NCBI GenBank assembly: GCA_016210045.1
Contig: JACQUX010000014.1
Coordinates: forward strand, 1 to 64,000
Direction: 5' to 3'
Length of the DNA stretch: 64,000 nucleotides
Source of the DNA: Deltaproteobacteria bacterium
Lineage (GTDB): Bacteria > UBA10199 > GCA-002796325 > JACPFF01
Within the stretch, counting starts at the first letter, position 1. Each line of letters begins with the position of its first letter. The translations under genes and the position numbers were made by a program. The notes beneath the pieces are model-generated. The model was not told the origin of the DNA, ran no database searches, and worked only from the letters and a program-made list of their open reading frames with translations. Below, piece by piece: positions 1-8,721 of the stretch.

Positions 1-392
1 CTCCAGAATAAAGGCTTCCATTTCCCGCAGTATGGCGGCTTCCAGATCTTTCTCCTGATAAGCGCCCCTCAATCCAAGAAAATCGAGAAAATAAGGATCC
101 CGAAACGCCAAGTCCGGAGTGAGTTGATTGGTGGCTTTCAGTATTCTTTCAGCAATTGTTTCGACAGCGTCGAAATAATCCGCTCGCCATACCCCGCTCG
201 TTTACCCTGCAGGACTTCTTCACTAATCCTTTTTCCAATACGCCAATAAAGGGCAACAAGGGTGTTAGTGACGGAACGAGCGACATATTTGCGCGCCTGC
301 TCGATAAGGGCGCGAACGTCACGGACGAGGGAGCCTGATTTCACTGGCTTGCTTGGCTTCAAAGTCATCAATTGTGTTTTACGTTTTGGCAT
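1..392 (-). pseudogene. DUF1016 (YhcG-like) nuclease gene, broken
   Basis: The start at 392 opens a frame that matches the N-terminus of DUF1016/YhcG PD-(D/E)xK nucleases (ALYWRIGKRI, YGERIISTLSKQL) and stops at 138. In a different frame the DNA from about 155 down to base 1 encodes the family's C-terminal core (AFRDPYFLDFLGLRG, then EKDLEAAILREMEAFILE). In intact family members roughly 130-180 residues separate these two blocks, but here they nearly touch. The gene therefore has an internal deletion with a frameshift, and its 3' end lies outside the window. Family members are nucleases often found near restriction or defence genes. This copy cannot make a full domain. Family recognition is good; the exact deletion ends are not resolvable here. 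Confidence 0.75.
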
Positions 393-474
393 TCAGCTCT
401 CATTCCAAAGTAATATCCAAATACACTAGCCGCATCAATTGCGATTACATTTTGAATACGCTATCCGTAGAAAC

Positions 475-717
475 ATGTGCTGCACAATTGCGGTCCTCAC
501 CACTCGGGCCTACCTTCGCCGAGCCGTGCTCATAGTGATGTTCGGTCTCACACTCCCACTGCAGGCTGCTGACCAAGTCTACTTCAACGTGACAAATCAC
601 AAAGTCCACAAACTTTCCTGCCACTGGGGCCAAGTCTGCACGCGAAGCTGTATTCGGATTCCCCGCAGTGAGGCGTATCAGCGTGGCGAGATTCCGTGCA
701 AGGTATGTGGAGGGTGA
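475..717 (+). CDS. small secreted Cys/His-rich protein
   Basis: This short gene of 80 residues or fewer has a hydrophobic N-terminal segment (AVLIVMFGLTLPLQA) that looks like a signal peptide cleaved before ADQVYF. The mature part has a Cys/His pattern (YFN, HKLSCHWGQVC, RSCIRIPRSEA, then GEIPCKVCGG) typical of small secreted proteins that hold a metal or disulfides. The start is unsure: ATG 475, GTG 526 or ATG 538 are all in frame and none has a clear Shine-Dalgarno sequence. I infer export to the periplasm; function is unknown. It lies five bases upstream of the truncated HNH gene. Confidence 0.55.
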   Translation: MCCTIAVLTTRAYLRRAVLIVMFGLTLPLQAADQVYFNVTNHKVHKLSCHWGQVCTRSCIRIPRSEAYQRGEIPCKVCGG

Positions 718-721
718 CGAA

Positions 722-881
722 TATGTTTGGACGATGTATTTATTGCTGCAATCCATTCACAAACGACCATCCCGCAACTGAGGAGCATATTATTCCCGAA
801 TTCCTCGGCGAATTTTGGGCCGAATCCTTTGCGTGCGGGCACTACAATTGCGAGCTGAGACACACTACTGATGCGGAGTGA
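722..881 (+). pseudogene. N-terminal fragment of an HNH-type endonuclease
   Basis: The frame gives 52 residues with a zinc knuckle CIYC near the start and the EEHIIPEFLGEF motif that marks HNH endonucleases of the 'CxxC ... EHIIP' type, followed by FACGHYNCEL. Intact family members continue for 150-300 more residues. Here the frame stops at 881, exactly where a transposase remnant begins. I read this as an HNH gene truncated by insertion and decay. The fragment may be silent. Confidence 0.6.
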
Positions 882-1036
882 AAAAAACCCACGAAGTGAT
901 TTCCCACCGCTGCAACACCCCGATGATCTGTTCCTCGGTAAATCGCTTCCGTTTCATCTGTCCCTCCGCGCTCTCCCGGGCTGTAGTGGGGACGGATTCC
1001 AGTGGCAACTGGTCTCGTTTTTGGGGGGAAGGTCAC
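881..1036 (-). mobile_element. IS3-family remnant (OrfA start and one end)
   Basis: On the minus strand, ATG 957 begins MKRKRFTEEQIIGVLQ, the hallmark N-terminus of IS3-family OrfA. After about 16 residues it diverges, so only the first part of the transposase survives. Upstream, the DNA at about 1035 down to 1020 reads TGACCTTCCCCCCAAAAAC, which resembles an IS3/IS407-group terminal inverted repeat. No OrfB and no second end are present. The remnant abuts the truncated HNH gene. Confidence 0.65.
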
Positions 1037-1079
1037 AATATAGCGGATAATATTCATCAGCCACATTTATTACCTATAA

Positions 1080-1098
1080 TATTACCCATTTAAATTGC
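1080..1098. repeat. Inverted repeat, copy downstream of Fic gene 1
   Basis: This 19-base sequence reads TATTACCCATTTAAATTGC. It is the reverse complement, apart from one extra T, of the sequence at 2186-2203 on the other side of the Fic gene. Short ATTACC units recur around it (about 1065-1105). Confidence 0.7.
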
Positions 1099-1104
1099 TA
1101 TTAC

Positions 1105-2160
1105 CTACTTTGCCCATTTTCCGACCCGTTTCCATTGGGCAGCCTTCCCCATCCCCAGGCATTTTGTACGGCCTTCGGCTCTCAGGTCCTTAAGCACCTT
1201 GCGGATCATGTCGACACTGATTCCAGGGCATTTGCGCTGAATATCGGCAATGCGGAAAGTTTCTGGGAGCTGACGAATCGCTTGAGTGATGAGAGCCGTC
1301 TTTTCGCCACGGGGGTTTTGCAACCCCTCCATCCGTTTTTCAAATTCTCGACAAGCTTCCTTTAAAATGTAGAGGAGATAACCAATATAGGGCCAAGGAT
1401 CATGTTTGCCTTCGTGCCAACGGTGAGAAGATTGCTCCAGGGTTGCGTAATACCGTTCTTTGTTTTCCTCGATAAGCCTTTCCAAGCTGATAAAGCGCCC
1501 CACCTCATAACCCAAATGGTAGCACTGTAAGAGCAACAAGAGGCGGGAGACTCTGCCATTGCCATCACGGAAGGGGTGGATGCACAAAAAATCCAAATTA
1601 AAGGCGACCAGAACAATAAGGGGATGGACCGTTCTTTGTTTCAGGCAAGTGTCCCACTGAGAGATCAGTTGTTTCATGTAAGGAGATGTTTTAGCAGCCG
1701 TGACGGTTTTGAAGCGAATCCGTTCGCGTCCATCCGGATATTTTTCGATGATGTCTCCATCCTTTTCTTTATACTTGCCGGCATCCCAGATTTCTCCCCG
1801 GGCCAGATCATGAAGTTTGCGAATGGTTTTTTCGGAGACAGGAAGCTTGGTGCCCTTCTCATGGATCCAATCCAAGGCCTGACGATAACCACGCACTTCT
1901 TCTTCATCACGATTACGCAACAGGGCTTTCCCAAAAATGACGGTACCAATGCGCGCCTGGTTGACCTCCACGCCTTCAATACGATTGGAAGATACGGCAC
2001 TCTCAATCAAGGCGTGTTCCCGTAAGGTTTTGAGTTTTTGAGGAGATTGTTTGGTGAAAAGTTCTTGCTTCCCCTTGGCTTCGCCCAGATCGGCAAGATA
2101 CCAAGAGATTGTCGCAGGGACGCTTTCAAAGTCCGACAGGAGTTGTTCGAGGGTTTTCAT
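1105..2160 (-). CDS. Fic family protein (AMPylator), class II with C-terminal winged helix
   Basis: The 351-residue protein carries the Fic active-site loop HPFRDGNGR at residues 195-203. Its catalytic His is expected to drive transfer of AMP from ATP to a protein hydroxyl. An N-terminal inhibitory motif SSNRIEG sits at 57-63, so this is a self-inhibited class II Fic. Residues 1-90 are the usual Fic_N region, and 286-345 look like a winged-helix DNA-binding tail. Length and layout fit the standalone Fic/DUF4172-like family. The gene stands alone and is bracketed by near-identical inverted repeats (1080-1098 and 2186-2203), which may be operators for the C-terminal helix or ends of a mobile unit. 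The target is unknown. Confidence 0.92.
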   Translation of the reverse strand: MKTLEQLLSDFESVPATISWYLADLGEAKGKQELFTKQSPQKLKTLREHALIESAVSSNRIEGVEVNQARIGTVIFGKALLRNRDEEEVRGYRQALDWIHEKGTKLPVSEKTIRKLHDLARGEIWDAGKYKEKDGDIIEKYPDGRERIRFKTVTAAKTSPYMKQLISQWDTCLKQRTVHPLIVLVAFNLDFLCIHPFRDGNGRVSRLLLLLQCYHLGYEVGRFISLERLIEENKERYYATLEQSSHRWHEGKHDPWPYIGYLLYILKEACREFEKRMEGLQNPRGEKTALITQAIRQLPETFRIADIQRKCPGISVDMIRKVLKDLRAEGRTKCLGMGKAAQWKRVGKWAK

Positions 2161-2185
2161 CAGTTATTCCAATTTTTCGAACTAT

Positions 2186-2203
2186 GCAATTTAATGGGTA
2201 ATA
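2186..2203. repeat. Inverted repeat, copy upstream of Fic gene 1
   Basis: GCAATTTAATGGGTAATA lies 26 bases upstream of the Fic start codon. It is the near-perfect inverted partner of 1080-1098. Its place in the promoter region suits an operator. Confidence 0.7.
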
Positions 2204-2298
2204 ATGCAATTCTATAAAGTACGGCCGTAGCTCGATCTGAATGCGCAGCTGCGGCAATCAACCGGACCCTGCACTTTCGGATGGCGATAAGAGGCGCG

Positions 2299-3033
2299 TT
2301 ATCGTTTAATGATGAGGCGCCCAGAGTAGTCTATGCGCTGCATAAATACGGCGGGGCGGCAGTGGGCAAAAAAATCGTCCGTGGCTTTCTGCGCGCCTCG
2401 CCAATGGCCATAATCGTCGATGATTAATACACCACCGGCAGCAAGTCGGGGGTACAGCTGCTCCAGTTCATGTTTGGTTGACGCATACCAATCCGTATCG
2501 AGGCGTAACAGTGCAATGTGTTGAGGCGCGTAGGCCGGCAGAGTCCTTTCAACGGGCCCTTTGACGCATTGAATCTTCTCCGGAGGATACCCGGTTGAGC
2601 ACATATTTTTTTGCACTTCGGCGAGCGACGCAAGACACTTCGTGGGTTCGGCTTCCGTGGGAGAGGTCAACAACTGCGAGGCAGGGCGACCAAGGAGGTC
2701 CACATCGGTTTTTTCCGGAGGCGTCATCCCCTCATACGTATCGAATAAATAGATCGTCCGATCTTTCGCTCCCTGCTGCAAGGAGGTCAGAGCAATATTC
2801 ATGCAGCTGCCCCCCTTCCACACCCCACACTCGACCATATCGCCAACGATATGGGCCCGGATGATGTATCGGACTGCAGTGTGCAATGCGTACATGCGAT
2901 CTTCCGACGTTAACGTAAACGGTCGGCAGTGTGACAGCACTTCCTGGAAGGCCGCGTCTTCAAGCGCCTGGTCGGGCAAGTGGAATTTTTGCCGCCGAAT
3001 TCGTTCAAAGTCGTCAGTATCTTGAGTGTTCAT
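2299..3033 (-). CDS. TylF/MycF-family O-methyltransferase
   Basis: About 244 residues. The SAM-binding loop VECGVWKGGS, the segment YLFDTYEGMTPP, the acidic LRLDTDWYAST and the metal-site IIDDYGHWRGA are the standard landmarks of the macrocin O-methyltransferase (TylF/MycF) family, which methylates sugar hydroxyls with Mg2+. Start ATG 3033 follows AAGG at a fair distance; a GTG at 3048 is the alternative. It is a single gene with no glycosyltransferase or polyketide gene nearby, so the substrate is unknown. It lies 73 bases downstream of the AAA ATPase gene on the same strand. Confidence 0.88.
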   Translation of the reverse strand: MNTQDTDDFERIRRQKFHLPDQALEDAAFQEVLSHCRPFTLTSEDRMYALHTAVRYIIRAHIVGDMVECGVWKGGSCMNIALTSLQQGAKDRTIYLFDTYEGMTPPEKTDVDLLGRPASQLLTSPTEAEPTKCLASLAEVQKNMCSTGYPPEKIQCVKGPVERTLPAYAPQHIALLRLDTDWYASTKHELEQLYPRLAAGGVLIIDDYGHWRGAQKATDDFFAHCRPAVFMQRIDYSGRLIIKR

Positions 3034-3106
3034 GAAATGGCCTTGCACAAGCCGTTCGCTTTAGACAAGTACAGTGTGAGCGCATCGGCGATTTCAGATG
3101 ACGTCC

Positions 3107-4543
3107 CTACATCATCAGATACCACTGCAACGGCACATGTAAAATGCGTTCGCGTTCCGAGCGTGCCAGGGCACCATCGTCGATCACAATGCCATATTCG
3201 CATGCGGTGTCGCGCAGCGTGTTCAACACTTGTCGATGGTCTTTTTGCCCGATGCCCACTTCGATCGCGAGTTGTCGCTGGTTGGCGATCTGCACAATGA
3301 AATCCGCTTGCCCTTTGGCGGCGCCATAGGTGAGGCTGCCATGACCGGAACTCACGAATTCTCGATAGAGGTGCAATGCGGCACAATCTTCGAGAAGTTT
3401 TCCGAGGCGCATGTGATAGGTGGCTTGTTTGCCGACCAATCCTAAAAGCGCCATGCGAATCGCCGGCGAGATAAAACAATATTTCGACGGCTTCGCCACT
3501 TTACTATGCTGCGATCCCTGCGGCATGATCCGAATGAGTACTTCGGCATGTTCGAGCACCTGGAGCATGCGCTGTACGGTTGACACCGCATCGACCCCGA
3601 GGAGATTCGGCAGGGTCCGGAGCGCAAGCGCATCCGTCGCATCGGCCATGAGAAAGAGAAGCCGTTTGATGGCTTGAAGCGTACTCGTGTCGAAGGATTT
3701 GAGACTTTCGATATCTTTCAAAATAATTTTATCGAGCAAGCCACTAATGGCCTCGTAGATCTGCGAGACGTTCGTGTATTGCAATGCAAACGGGAGCGTT
3801 CCGTACATGAGGTAATGCTGGAGATCCATTTTGTCGACACGGCTCCAATATTGACGCACGGCCGGTTCGAGTTGTTGCAATTGCTGATACGCTTCTTGCG
3901 CAGTTGCGGAAAAATAGAGGGCCTGTTTACACTGTTGTTTGAGGCCCTTCGGCGGGAAGACATTTCGATACAAAATTTGATATTCGGGAAAGCTCAACGG
4001 ATACAATTTTTCCCAGAGGACACGGCGATACACATCGGGATTGGTTTGGAGCGATACAGCCGATGAGCCGGTGCAACAAATAAAAATCTTTTTGCTCCGA
4101 TCATACAGGGATTTGAGCGCCAGCCCCCATTTCGGATCGTATTGCACTTCATCGATAAACAGGAACACCGGTGTCGTAAGCCGCTCGAAACTTTGGCCCA
4201 AAATGCTTTCATAGGCATCCAGCACGTCCTTGAGTGTGGCATTGAGCAGCCCCGTCACCTCATCGAGTGATATATACAAAATTCGGAAGGAATCGTGCTT
4301 GCCCAGCAGCGTCAGAAAGAGTTGCGAGAGCACGGTCGTTTTTCCCACACCGCGCAGCCCCGGTACGATGAGCCACCGCTGTTCCGTATGGCCTGCAAGA
4401 AAATCGGTCAGGTGTTTTTCTAATCGGACATAGATATGCCGCCGCGGATAGGTGTTGCCGGCAGGATCGGTCACATGCCCCCGTAAGCGATGTTCCGCCT
4501 GCGCCAACTGATTTTGCACGTATGTAATGAGAGATTCTTTCAT
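3107..4543 (-). CDS. AAA+ ATPase (AAA_14-like, DUF4143-like tail)
   Basis: The 478-residue protein has a Walker A loop GLRGVGKTT at 62-70, a Walker B strand VFLFIDEVQ at 126-134 and a sensor segment ICCTGSSA near 155-162. The rest follows the AAA_14/archaeal-ATPase plan: a helical middle, then a C-terminal domain (QADFIVQIANQRQLAIEVG) that looks nuclease-like, as in DUF4143 proteins. Such proteins are common, often mobile, single genes of unknown role. A second, shorter relative lies at 36302-37459. The start is ATG 4543, followed upstream by an AT-rich promoter-like region. Confidence 0.85.
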   Translation of the reverse strand: MKESLITYVQNQLAQAEHRLRGHVTDPAGNTYPRRHIYVRLEKHLTDFLAGHTEQRWLIVPGLRGVGKTTVLSQLFLTLLGKHDSFRILYISLDEVTGLLNATLKDVLDAYESILGQSFERLTTPVFLFIDEVQYDPKWGLALKSLYDRSKKIFICCTGSSAVSLQTNPDVYRRVLWEKLYPLSFPEYQILYRNVFPPKGLKQQCKQALYFSATAQEAYQQLQQLEPAVRQYWSRVDKMDLQHYLMYGTLPFALQYTNVSQIYEAISGLLDKIILKDIESLKSFDTSTLQAIKRLLFLMADATDALALRTLPNLLGVDAVSTVQRMLQVLEHAEVLIRIMPQGSQHSKVAKPSKYCFISPAIRMALLGLVGKQATYHMRLGKLLEDCAALHLYREFVSSGHGSLTYGAAKGQADFIVQIANQRQLAIEVGIGQKDHRQVLNTLRDTACEYGIVIDDGALARSERERILHVPLQWYLMM

Positions 4544-4726
4544 CAGATTAGCATCTTATACCATAATAATCGTTTTGTACAACTTAAACATGTTATAAAA
4601 TATACTTTTCAGCTATTTTAAATGACACTGAGATACAAACAATTGTAATATATACAGTATATCCTGATTGAGCCACTCGCCGATGCTGTGACAACTCCAA
4701 CGCGAAATGCAGCACATTACACCCTT
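4544..4726. other. AT-rich intergenic region
   Basis: The region is clearly richer in A and T than its surroundings, with stretches such as TTATAAAATATAC and TAATATATACAGTATAT. It probably holds the promoter of the minus-strand AAA gene and the 3' flank of the secreted protein gene. I see no gene in it. Confidence 0.5.
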
Positions 4727-5170
4727 TCACCCCGCGCCGTCGGCGATGGCGAGGGTGTAGGGGTGCGGTTGTTGATCTTTGGTGCCGACGTAGAGGTGAT
4801 AGCGTCCGGGCGCGGACAGCATCACGGAGGGGTTCGTCGTCTTCGCATGTGCGTCGTCGTTGCACTCGCTTTCGCTCGGTCCCACCACCACCAGCGTGAC
4901 ATCCACAGTGCTCCGCACGTTGATGACATAGACGCCGTGATGCGCAATCGACACGGTATGATTCGGAGTCGCGCGGAACCAGCCACTGCAGATGCCCAGC
5001 GCCGGATGCCGGAGGATCCGCTCGACTGCAACGTGGCCACCGGCCACACCGCGAGTCGCAACCTGTCCTCCCCGGCCGATGCGTAAATTGACATCAGTCG
5101 CCGACACACGGCCCACGCCGATCACGAGGACGAGCAGCGCAAGGCTCCAATGGCACGCACGCAGCAGCAT
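4727..5170 (-). CDS. Secreted protein of unknown function
   Basis: The 147-residue product starts with a clear signal peptide (LLRACHWSLALLVLVIGVGRVSA). The mature part is rich in beta-strand residues and ends with SAPGRYHLYVGTKDQ and HPYTLAIADG, which resembles the closing strands of pre-peptidase-type or PPC-like beta sandwiches. Two Cys are present. I do not recognise the family. Export to the periplasm is inferred. Confidence 0.65.
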   Translation of the reverse strand: MLLRACHWSLALLVLVIGVGRVSATDVNLRIGRGGQVATRGVAGGHVAVERILRHPALGICSGWFRATPNHTVSIAHHGVYVINVRSTVDVTLVVVGPSESECNDDAHAKTTNPSVMLSAPGRYHLYVGTKDQQPHPYTLAIADGAG

Positions 5171-5309
5171 ATATCGAACCGATAAGTCTCGATGGAGGAA
5201 TCGTCAAGGGCGGATCGGTCCATCCGTCATATCATGCAATCCGCGCCACACTATGAAATGCGCGCGGCGGCGGTGAGCAGAGAGCAGACGGTCAGAGAAC
5301 GCGCTTGCT

Positions 5310-5329
5310 TTATCGTAATTTTACGATAA
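5310..5329. promoter_or_regulatory. Palindromic operator of the ars operon
   Basis: The sequence TTATCGTAA-TT-TTACGATAA is a perfect palindrome with 9-base arms. It lies 45 bases before the ArsR start ATG 5375, where ArsR/SmtB repressors usually bind their own promoter. Binding by the adjacent ArsR is an inference. Confidence 0.8.
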
Positions 5330-5374
5330 GTGATCCGCATGACTCGATGTACTCCTGCGATCTGTGGCGTTACC

Positions 5375-5665
5375 ATGCGCGCCGATCGGCACCGTCCGCC
5401 GCCTCGGCGCGACCTGGCCGCTATGGCCAAGGCGTTGGGACATCCGCTGCGGCTCAAAATCTTCGCGATTCTCCGAAAGACGAAGGGGTGTATCTGCGGT
5501 GCGCTCGTCGCGCGATTACCGATCGCGCAAGCAACGGTATCGCAACATCTCAAAGTCTTGAAGGAGGCGGGATTGATCCGCGGCACGATCAGTGGCCCCG
5601 CCGTCTGTTATTGTCTCGATCCGGCGACTCTCAAACGCTTGAAGCAGTTGGTGCGACAACTCTAG
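5375..5665 (+). CDS. arsR: ArsR/SmtB-family metalloregulator
   Basis: The protein is about 96 residues from ATG 5375. The block ALGHPLRLKIFAIL, the segment KGCICGAL with a CxC pair, and the recognition helix ATVSQHLKVLKEAGLI are typical of ArsR repressors that sense trivalent arsenic or antimony through thiols. Upstream in-frame starts (GTG 5330, ATG 5339) would place the start against the operator palindrome, so I prefer 5375, although its Shine-Dalgarno sequence is weak. It is followed after 11 bases by arsC. Autorepression through the 5310-5329 palindrome is likely. Confidence 0.88.
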   Translation: MRADRHRPPPRRDLAAMAKALGHPLRLKIFAILRKTKGCICGALVARLPIAQATVSQHLKVLKEAGLIRGTISGPAVCYCLDPATLKRLKQLVRQL

Positions 5666-5676
5666 GAGGCACCCAG

Positions 5677-6237
5677 ATGTCCAAATACAACGTGTTGTTC
5701 TTATGTACGGGCAATTCCTGTCGCAGTCAGATGGCGGAGGGCTGGGCGCGGCATCTCAAGGGCGAGCAGATCACCGCGTATTCCGCCGGCTTCGAGCCAA
5801 GCGCACTCAATCCGCTGGCGGTGCAAGTAATGGCCGAGGTCGGCGTCGATATCTCGCGGCACTCGTCGAAGCATGTGGCGGAGCTTACGGGTATCACCTT
5901 CGATTATGTCGTGACGGTGTGCGGGCACGCGAACGAACACTGTCCGGTGTTTCCGTCTCCCACGCGCGTGTTGCATGCCGGATTTGAGGATCCGCCACAG
6001 CTGGCGGCCGCACTCGCGGCGCAAGGTGCGTCGGCAGAAGCGCAACTCGATTGCTATCGGCGGATTCGGGACGAGATTCGCGCGTTCGTGGCCACATTGC
6101 CGGAAGCGTTCGACAGCCGTCCGCGCAAAGGACTGCTCACGCGTCTCTTGGAGAAGTTCGACAAATCGCTGGAGACCAAGGCGAAGGCCGGTCCGTGCTG
6201 TGGCGGGGGCCGCAAGGGTGGTGCTTCGTGTTGCTAA
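5677..6237 (+). CDS. arsC: Arsenate reductase, low-molecular-weight phosphatase type
   Basis: The 186-residue enzyme starts after a strong AGGAGG (5664-5669). It has the P-loop CTGNSCRSQ with nucleophile C10. The resolving pair C82 and C89 ([10 protein letters not shown]) defines thioredoxin-coupled ArsC, which reduces arsenate to arsenite in the cytoplasm. The tail beyond about residue 165 is unusual: it ends in CCGGG and a final CC, extra cysteines that might bind arsenite or metal. The gene overlaps the next one by about 10 bases, so translation is probably coupled. Confidence 0.93.
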   Translation: MSKYNVLFLCTGNSCRSQMAEGWARHLKGEQITAYSAGFEPSALNPLAVQVMAEVGVDISRHSSKHVAELTGITFDYVVTVCGHANEHCPVFPSPTRVLHAGFEDPPQLAAALAAQGASAEAQLDCYRRIRDEIRAFVATLPEAFDSRPRKGLLTRLLEKFDKSLETKAKAGPCCGGGRKGGASCC

Positions 6238-7187
6238 AATGGATCGACTGGCTCATCTACGACCTGTTCGGATTGTCGCCGGAGACACGCCTCGGCGCTG
6301 CGGTGAATTTTTTTGTGTATGACTCCGTCAAGATCCTGCTGCTGCTCTTTGTGTTGATCACGCTCATTGGCCTGCTGCGCACCTATCTGCCGCAGCAAAC
6401 GATTAAACGTTGGATGACCAAATCCGGAGGCCTCGGCCATGGGTGTGCAGCGCTCTTTGGCGCAGTGACCCCGTTTTGTTCCTGTTCGTCGACGCCGATC
6501 TTCTTTGGCTTGCTGGAGGCCGGCGTGCCGCTGGGCATCACGTTCTCGTTTCTCATCACCTCGCCGCTGATCAATGAATATCTCGTCGTGCTGATGCTCG
6601 GCGCGTTCGGCTGGAAGATCACCGTATGCTATGTGCTCAGCGGGCTGTTCATCGGCATCGGCTCCGGCATCATACTTGGTCGGCTGCAACTGGAACGATA
6701 TCTAGTGCAGGACTTTTACGGACTCGTGGCCAATGAAAACGAAGCCAATGTGTATCCCCATTTCGCGAGTCGCCTCCGCTTTGGCTACCACGAGGCCCGC
6801 GCGATCGTGCGCAAGTTATGGGCCTGGGTCCTCGTCGGCGTCGCCGTGGGCGCGCTGATTCACAATTATGTCCCGGAGGAGACGATTCACGCCCTGATCC
6901 AATCGACGGGCGCGTTCGCCGTCCCCATCGCGACGCTTATCGGCGTCCCGATGTATGGGAGTTGCGCCGCGATCGTACCGATCGCCGTCGTCCTCTTCCA
7001 GAAAGGGATTCCGCTCGGGACCGCGCTCGCCTTTATGATGGCCATCGCCGCACTCAGCCTGCCCGAGGCCATCATGCTGCGGCGCGCGATGAAGCTGCAA
7101 CTCATCGCGATCTTCTTCGGCATCACGACCGCCGCCATCATCTTGACCGGTTATCTGCTGAATTTCCTGCAGCGCTTTCTTGTATAG
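6228..7187 (+). CDS. ArsP-like permease (COG0701/DUF318)
   Basis: About 319 residues from GTG 6228, which overlaps the end of arsC. The segment [23 protein letters not shown] is the signature of the COG0701 permease family, which includes ArsP and SO_0444-type exporters of arsenic species or metals. A second signature half ([22 protein letters not shown]) follows in the C-terminal repeat. Eight or more membrane segments are expected, with a soluble middle loop at about 150-190. Its place behind arsR and arsC suggests export of arsenite or organoarsenicals across the inner membrane. The 3' end overlaps the convergent EVE gene by 37 bases. Confidence 0.87.
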   Translation: MLLKWIDWLIYDLFGLSPETRLGAAVNFFVYDSVKILLLLFVLITLIGLLRTYLPQQTIKRWMTKSGGLGHGCAALFGAVTPFCSCSSTPIFFGLLEAGVPLGITFSFLITSPLINEYLVVLMLGAFGWKITVCYVLSGLFIGIGSGIILGRLQLERYLVQDFYGLVANENEANVYPHFASRLRFGYHEARAIVRKLWAWVLVGVAVGALIHNYVPEETIHALIQSTGAFAVPIATLIGVPMYGSCAAIVPIAVVLFQKGIPLGTALAFMMAIAALSLPEAIMLRRAMKLQLIAIFFGITTAAIILTGYLLNFLQRFLV

Positions 7188-7672
7188 GTTGTAACGCTGA
7201 TCCCTGCATCCCCACCCATCCGTGCAATCAATGTGAATTCGGCGGCGGTGATCGGGGTGATGGAGAGGCGGCTGCCGGGGCGGAGGAGTAAGAGTCTCTG
7301 CAGCGCGGGTTCGTCGCGCAGCGCAGCGAGCGGGACAAAGCGTGGCGCGCGCTCGACGCATTCGACATCGACGCGCTCCCACACCGGTCGTTCCCTCGTG
7401 GCACGCGGTTCATAATATTTACTCGTCGCATCCCACTGCGTGTCGTCGGGATAGGCGGCCTTGCAGACCCGCATGACACCGGCGACGCCGGATGGATCGG
7501 CGTTGGAGTGATAGAAGAATGCCAAATCCCCGACGCACATCTGCCGCATGAAATTTCTGGCCTGATAATTCCGCACGCCCTCCCAACAGGTCTGTCGATC
7601 GCGCACCAGATCGTCGATCGAATAACTCGTCACTTCATTTTTCATGATCCAATATTGGCGCGCTGTGTTCAT
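7151..7672 (-). CDS. EVE-domain protein
   Basis: The 173-residue protein begins [16 protein letters not shown] and has [46 protein letters not shown] and [10 protein letters not shown], which together make up the EVE (YTH-like, PUA-fold) domain. EVE domains bind modified bases in DNA or RNA and recur in defence settings. Here it neighbours a Fic gene 21 bases upstream on the same strand. AAGGA precedes ATG 7672 at good spacing. The C-terminal 10 residues ([12 protein letters not shown]) overlap the permease gene. Confidence 0.92.
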   Translation of the reverse strand: MNTARQYWIMKNEVTSYSIDDLVRDRQTCWEGVRNYQARNFMRQMCVGDLAFFYHSNADPSGVAGVMRVCKAAYPDDTQWDATSKYYEPRATRERPVWERVDVECVERAPRFVPLAALRDEPALQRLLLLRPGSRLSITPITAAEFTLIARMGGDAGISVTTYTRKRCRKFSR

Positions 7673-7693
7673 AGGGGCGATCCTTGGCGTCTT

Positions 7694-8719
7694 TTACCTC
7701 TTATAATAGGTCTGCCGTCCTTTCCCAAACCGTCGGAGAGTTCCATTGTCGACGAGTTTTTTTAAATCGAGGGCGCGGGTGGCCTTGGCCCGCGTGGTCA
7801 GTCGGGCATAATCGCGATCCGCAATGAACCCGTTCCGGTCGACCCAATCGAGCAGTTTTTTTTGGTATGGATGTAGCACCGAATCCGGTGTCGCATGCTC
7901 GCGATCTAATTCTTTTTTCACGCGCAACAACTCGTCGATGATGCCGCCGGTAAAATATTCCAACCACGGTGTAAAGTCGATGGCTGCGACGAGCTCGTAA
8001 TAATTCCCCCGCACGCCGACGTGCTGAAAATAGGCCGCCACGCTGTTGTTGTAGTAATTTTCGAAACTGAAGAAGTTGAAGGTATCGAGTCCCATGTCTG
8101 CCAGTAGCGCCTTGGTGACCAGCCGCGCCGTGCGGCCGTTGCCATCCATAAAGGGATGCACGATCACGAATTGTTTGTGGAAGAGGCCTGCCAAGAGGAG
8201 CGGATCAAGATGTCCGCGCCTCTCTCGCACGAATCGGATCAAATCGCCCATCAAATCCGGGACCGCATCATGGTCCGGCGGCCAGTACATGGTGTGCCCG
8301 CTCCGCGGATCGTTGACGAACACCGGCTCCGTGCGCAACGTTCCGACCTGATGTTTGGCGAGAAGATCGGCCGTCACTGCGCGCTGCACTCGACAGATGA
8401 AGGGAATATCGATCGTGATTGACCCGTGTTTGATCTTGTCGTTGAGTGCCTCCAGGATGCGATTGTAATTTAGGACTTCGCGTTCCGTGTCTCTGAGGTG
8501 CTGTGGTCGTGACTTCAGCAGGCGTTTGACCTCGGTGAGGGGAAGCGGATTCCCCTCGATGCTGGTCGAGGCATGGGCAGACAAGGAATTGGCCTGCTTC
8601 TCGAAGGTCGCCAACACCGTTCGAGGAAACGAACGACGATTGAGCGTAGCGACAAGCACTGCGACTTCTTTGATATTGCGTAATAAATATTCTGAGATGA
8701 TAAATCTTGGTTCAAACAT
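7694..8719 (-). CDS. Fic family protein 2
   Basis: The 341-residue protein has the Fic loop HPFMDGNGRTARL starting at residue 188 and the N-terminal inhibitory motif STSIEGN at 51-57. It is a class II, self-inhibited AMPylator of a different subfamily from the first Fic. Residues 280-341 look like a winged helix (DYARLTTRAKATRALDLKKLVDNGTL). The start ATG 8719 lies two bases from a run of three 11-base repeats that could be its operator. The EVE gene follows closely, so the two may be co-transcribed. Confidence 0.92.
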   Translation of the reverse strand: MFEPRFIISEYLLRNIKEVAVLVATLNRRSFPRTVLATFEKQANSLSAHASTSIEGNPLPLTEVKRLLKSRPQHLRDTEREVLNYNRILEALNDKIKHGSITIDIPFICRVQRAVTADLLAKHQVGTLRTEPVFVNDPRSGHTMYWPPDHDAVPDLMGDLIRFVRERRGHLDPLLLAGLFHKQFVIVHPFMDGNGRTARLVTKALLADMGLDTFNFFSFENYYNNSVAAYFQHVGVRGNYYELVAAIDFTPWLEYFTGGIIDELLRVKKELDREHATPDSVLHPYQKKLLDWVDRNGFIADRDYARLTTRAKATRALDLKKLVDNGTLRRFGKGRQTYYKR

Positions 8720-8721
8720 GA

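Noticed and set aside
5305-6237. Long frame running from the arsR region into arsC
   Set aside because: The part before 5677 is in the wrong frame for arsR and has no homology; AGGAGG sets the arsC start at 5677.
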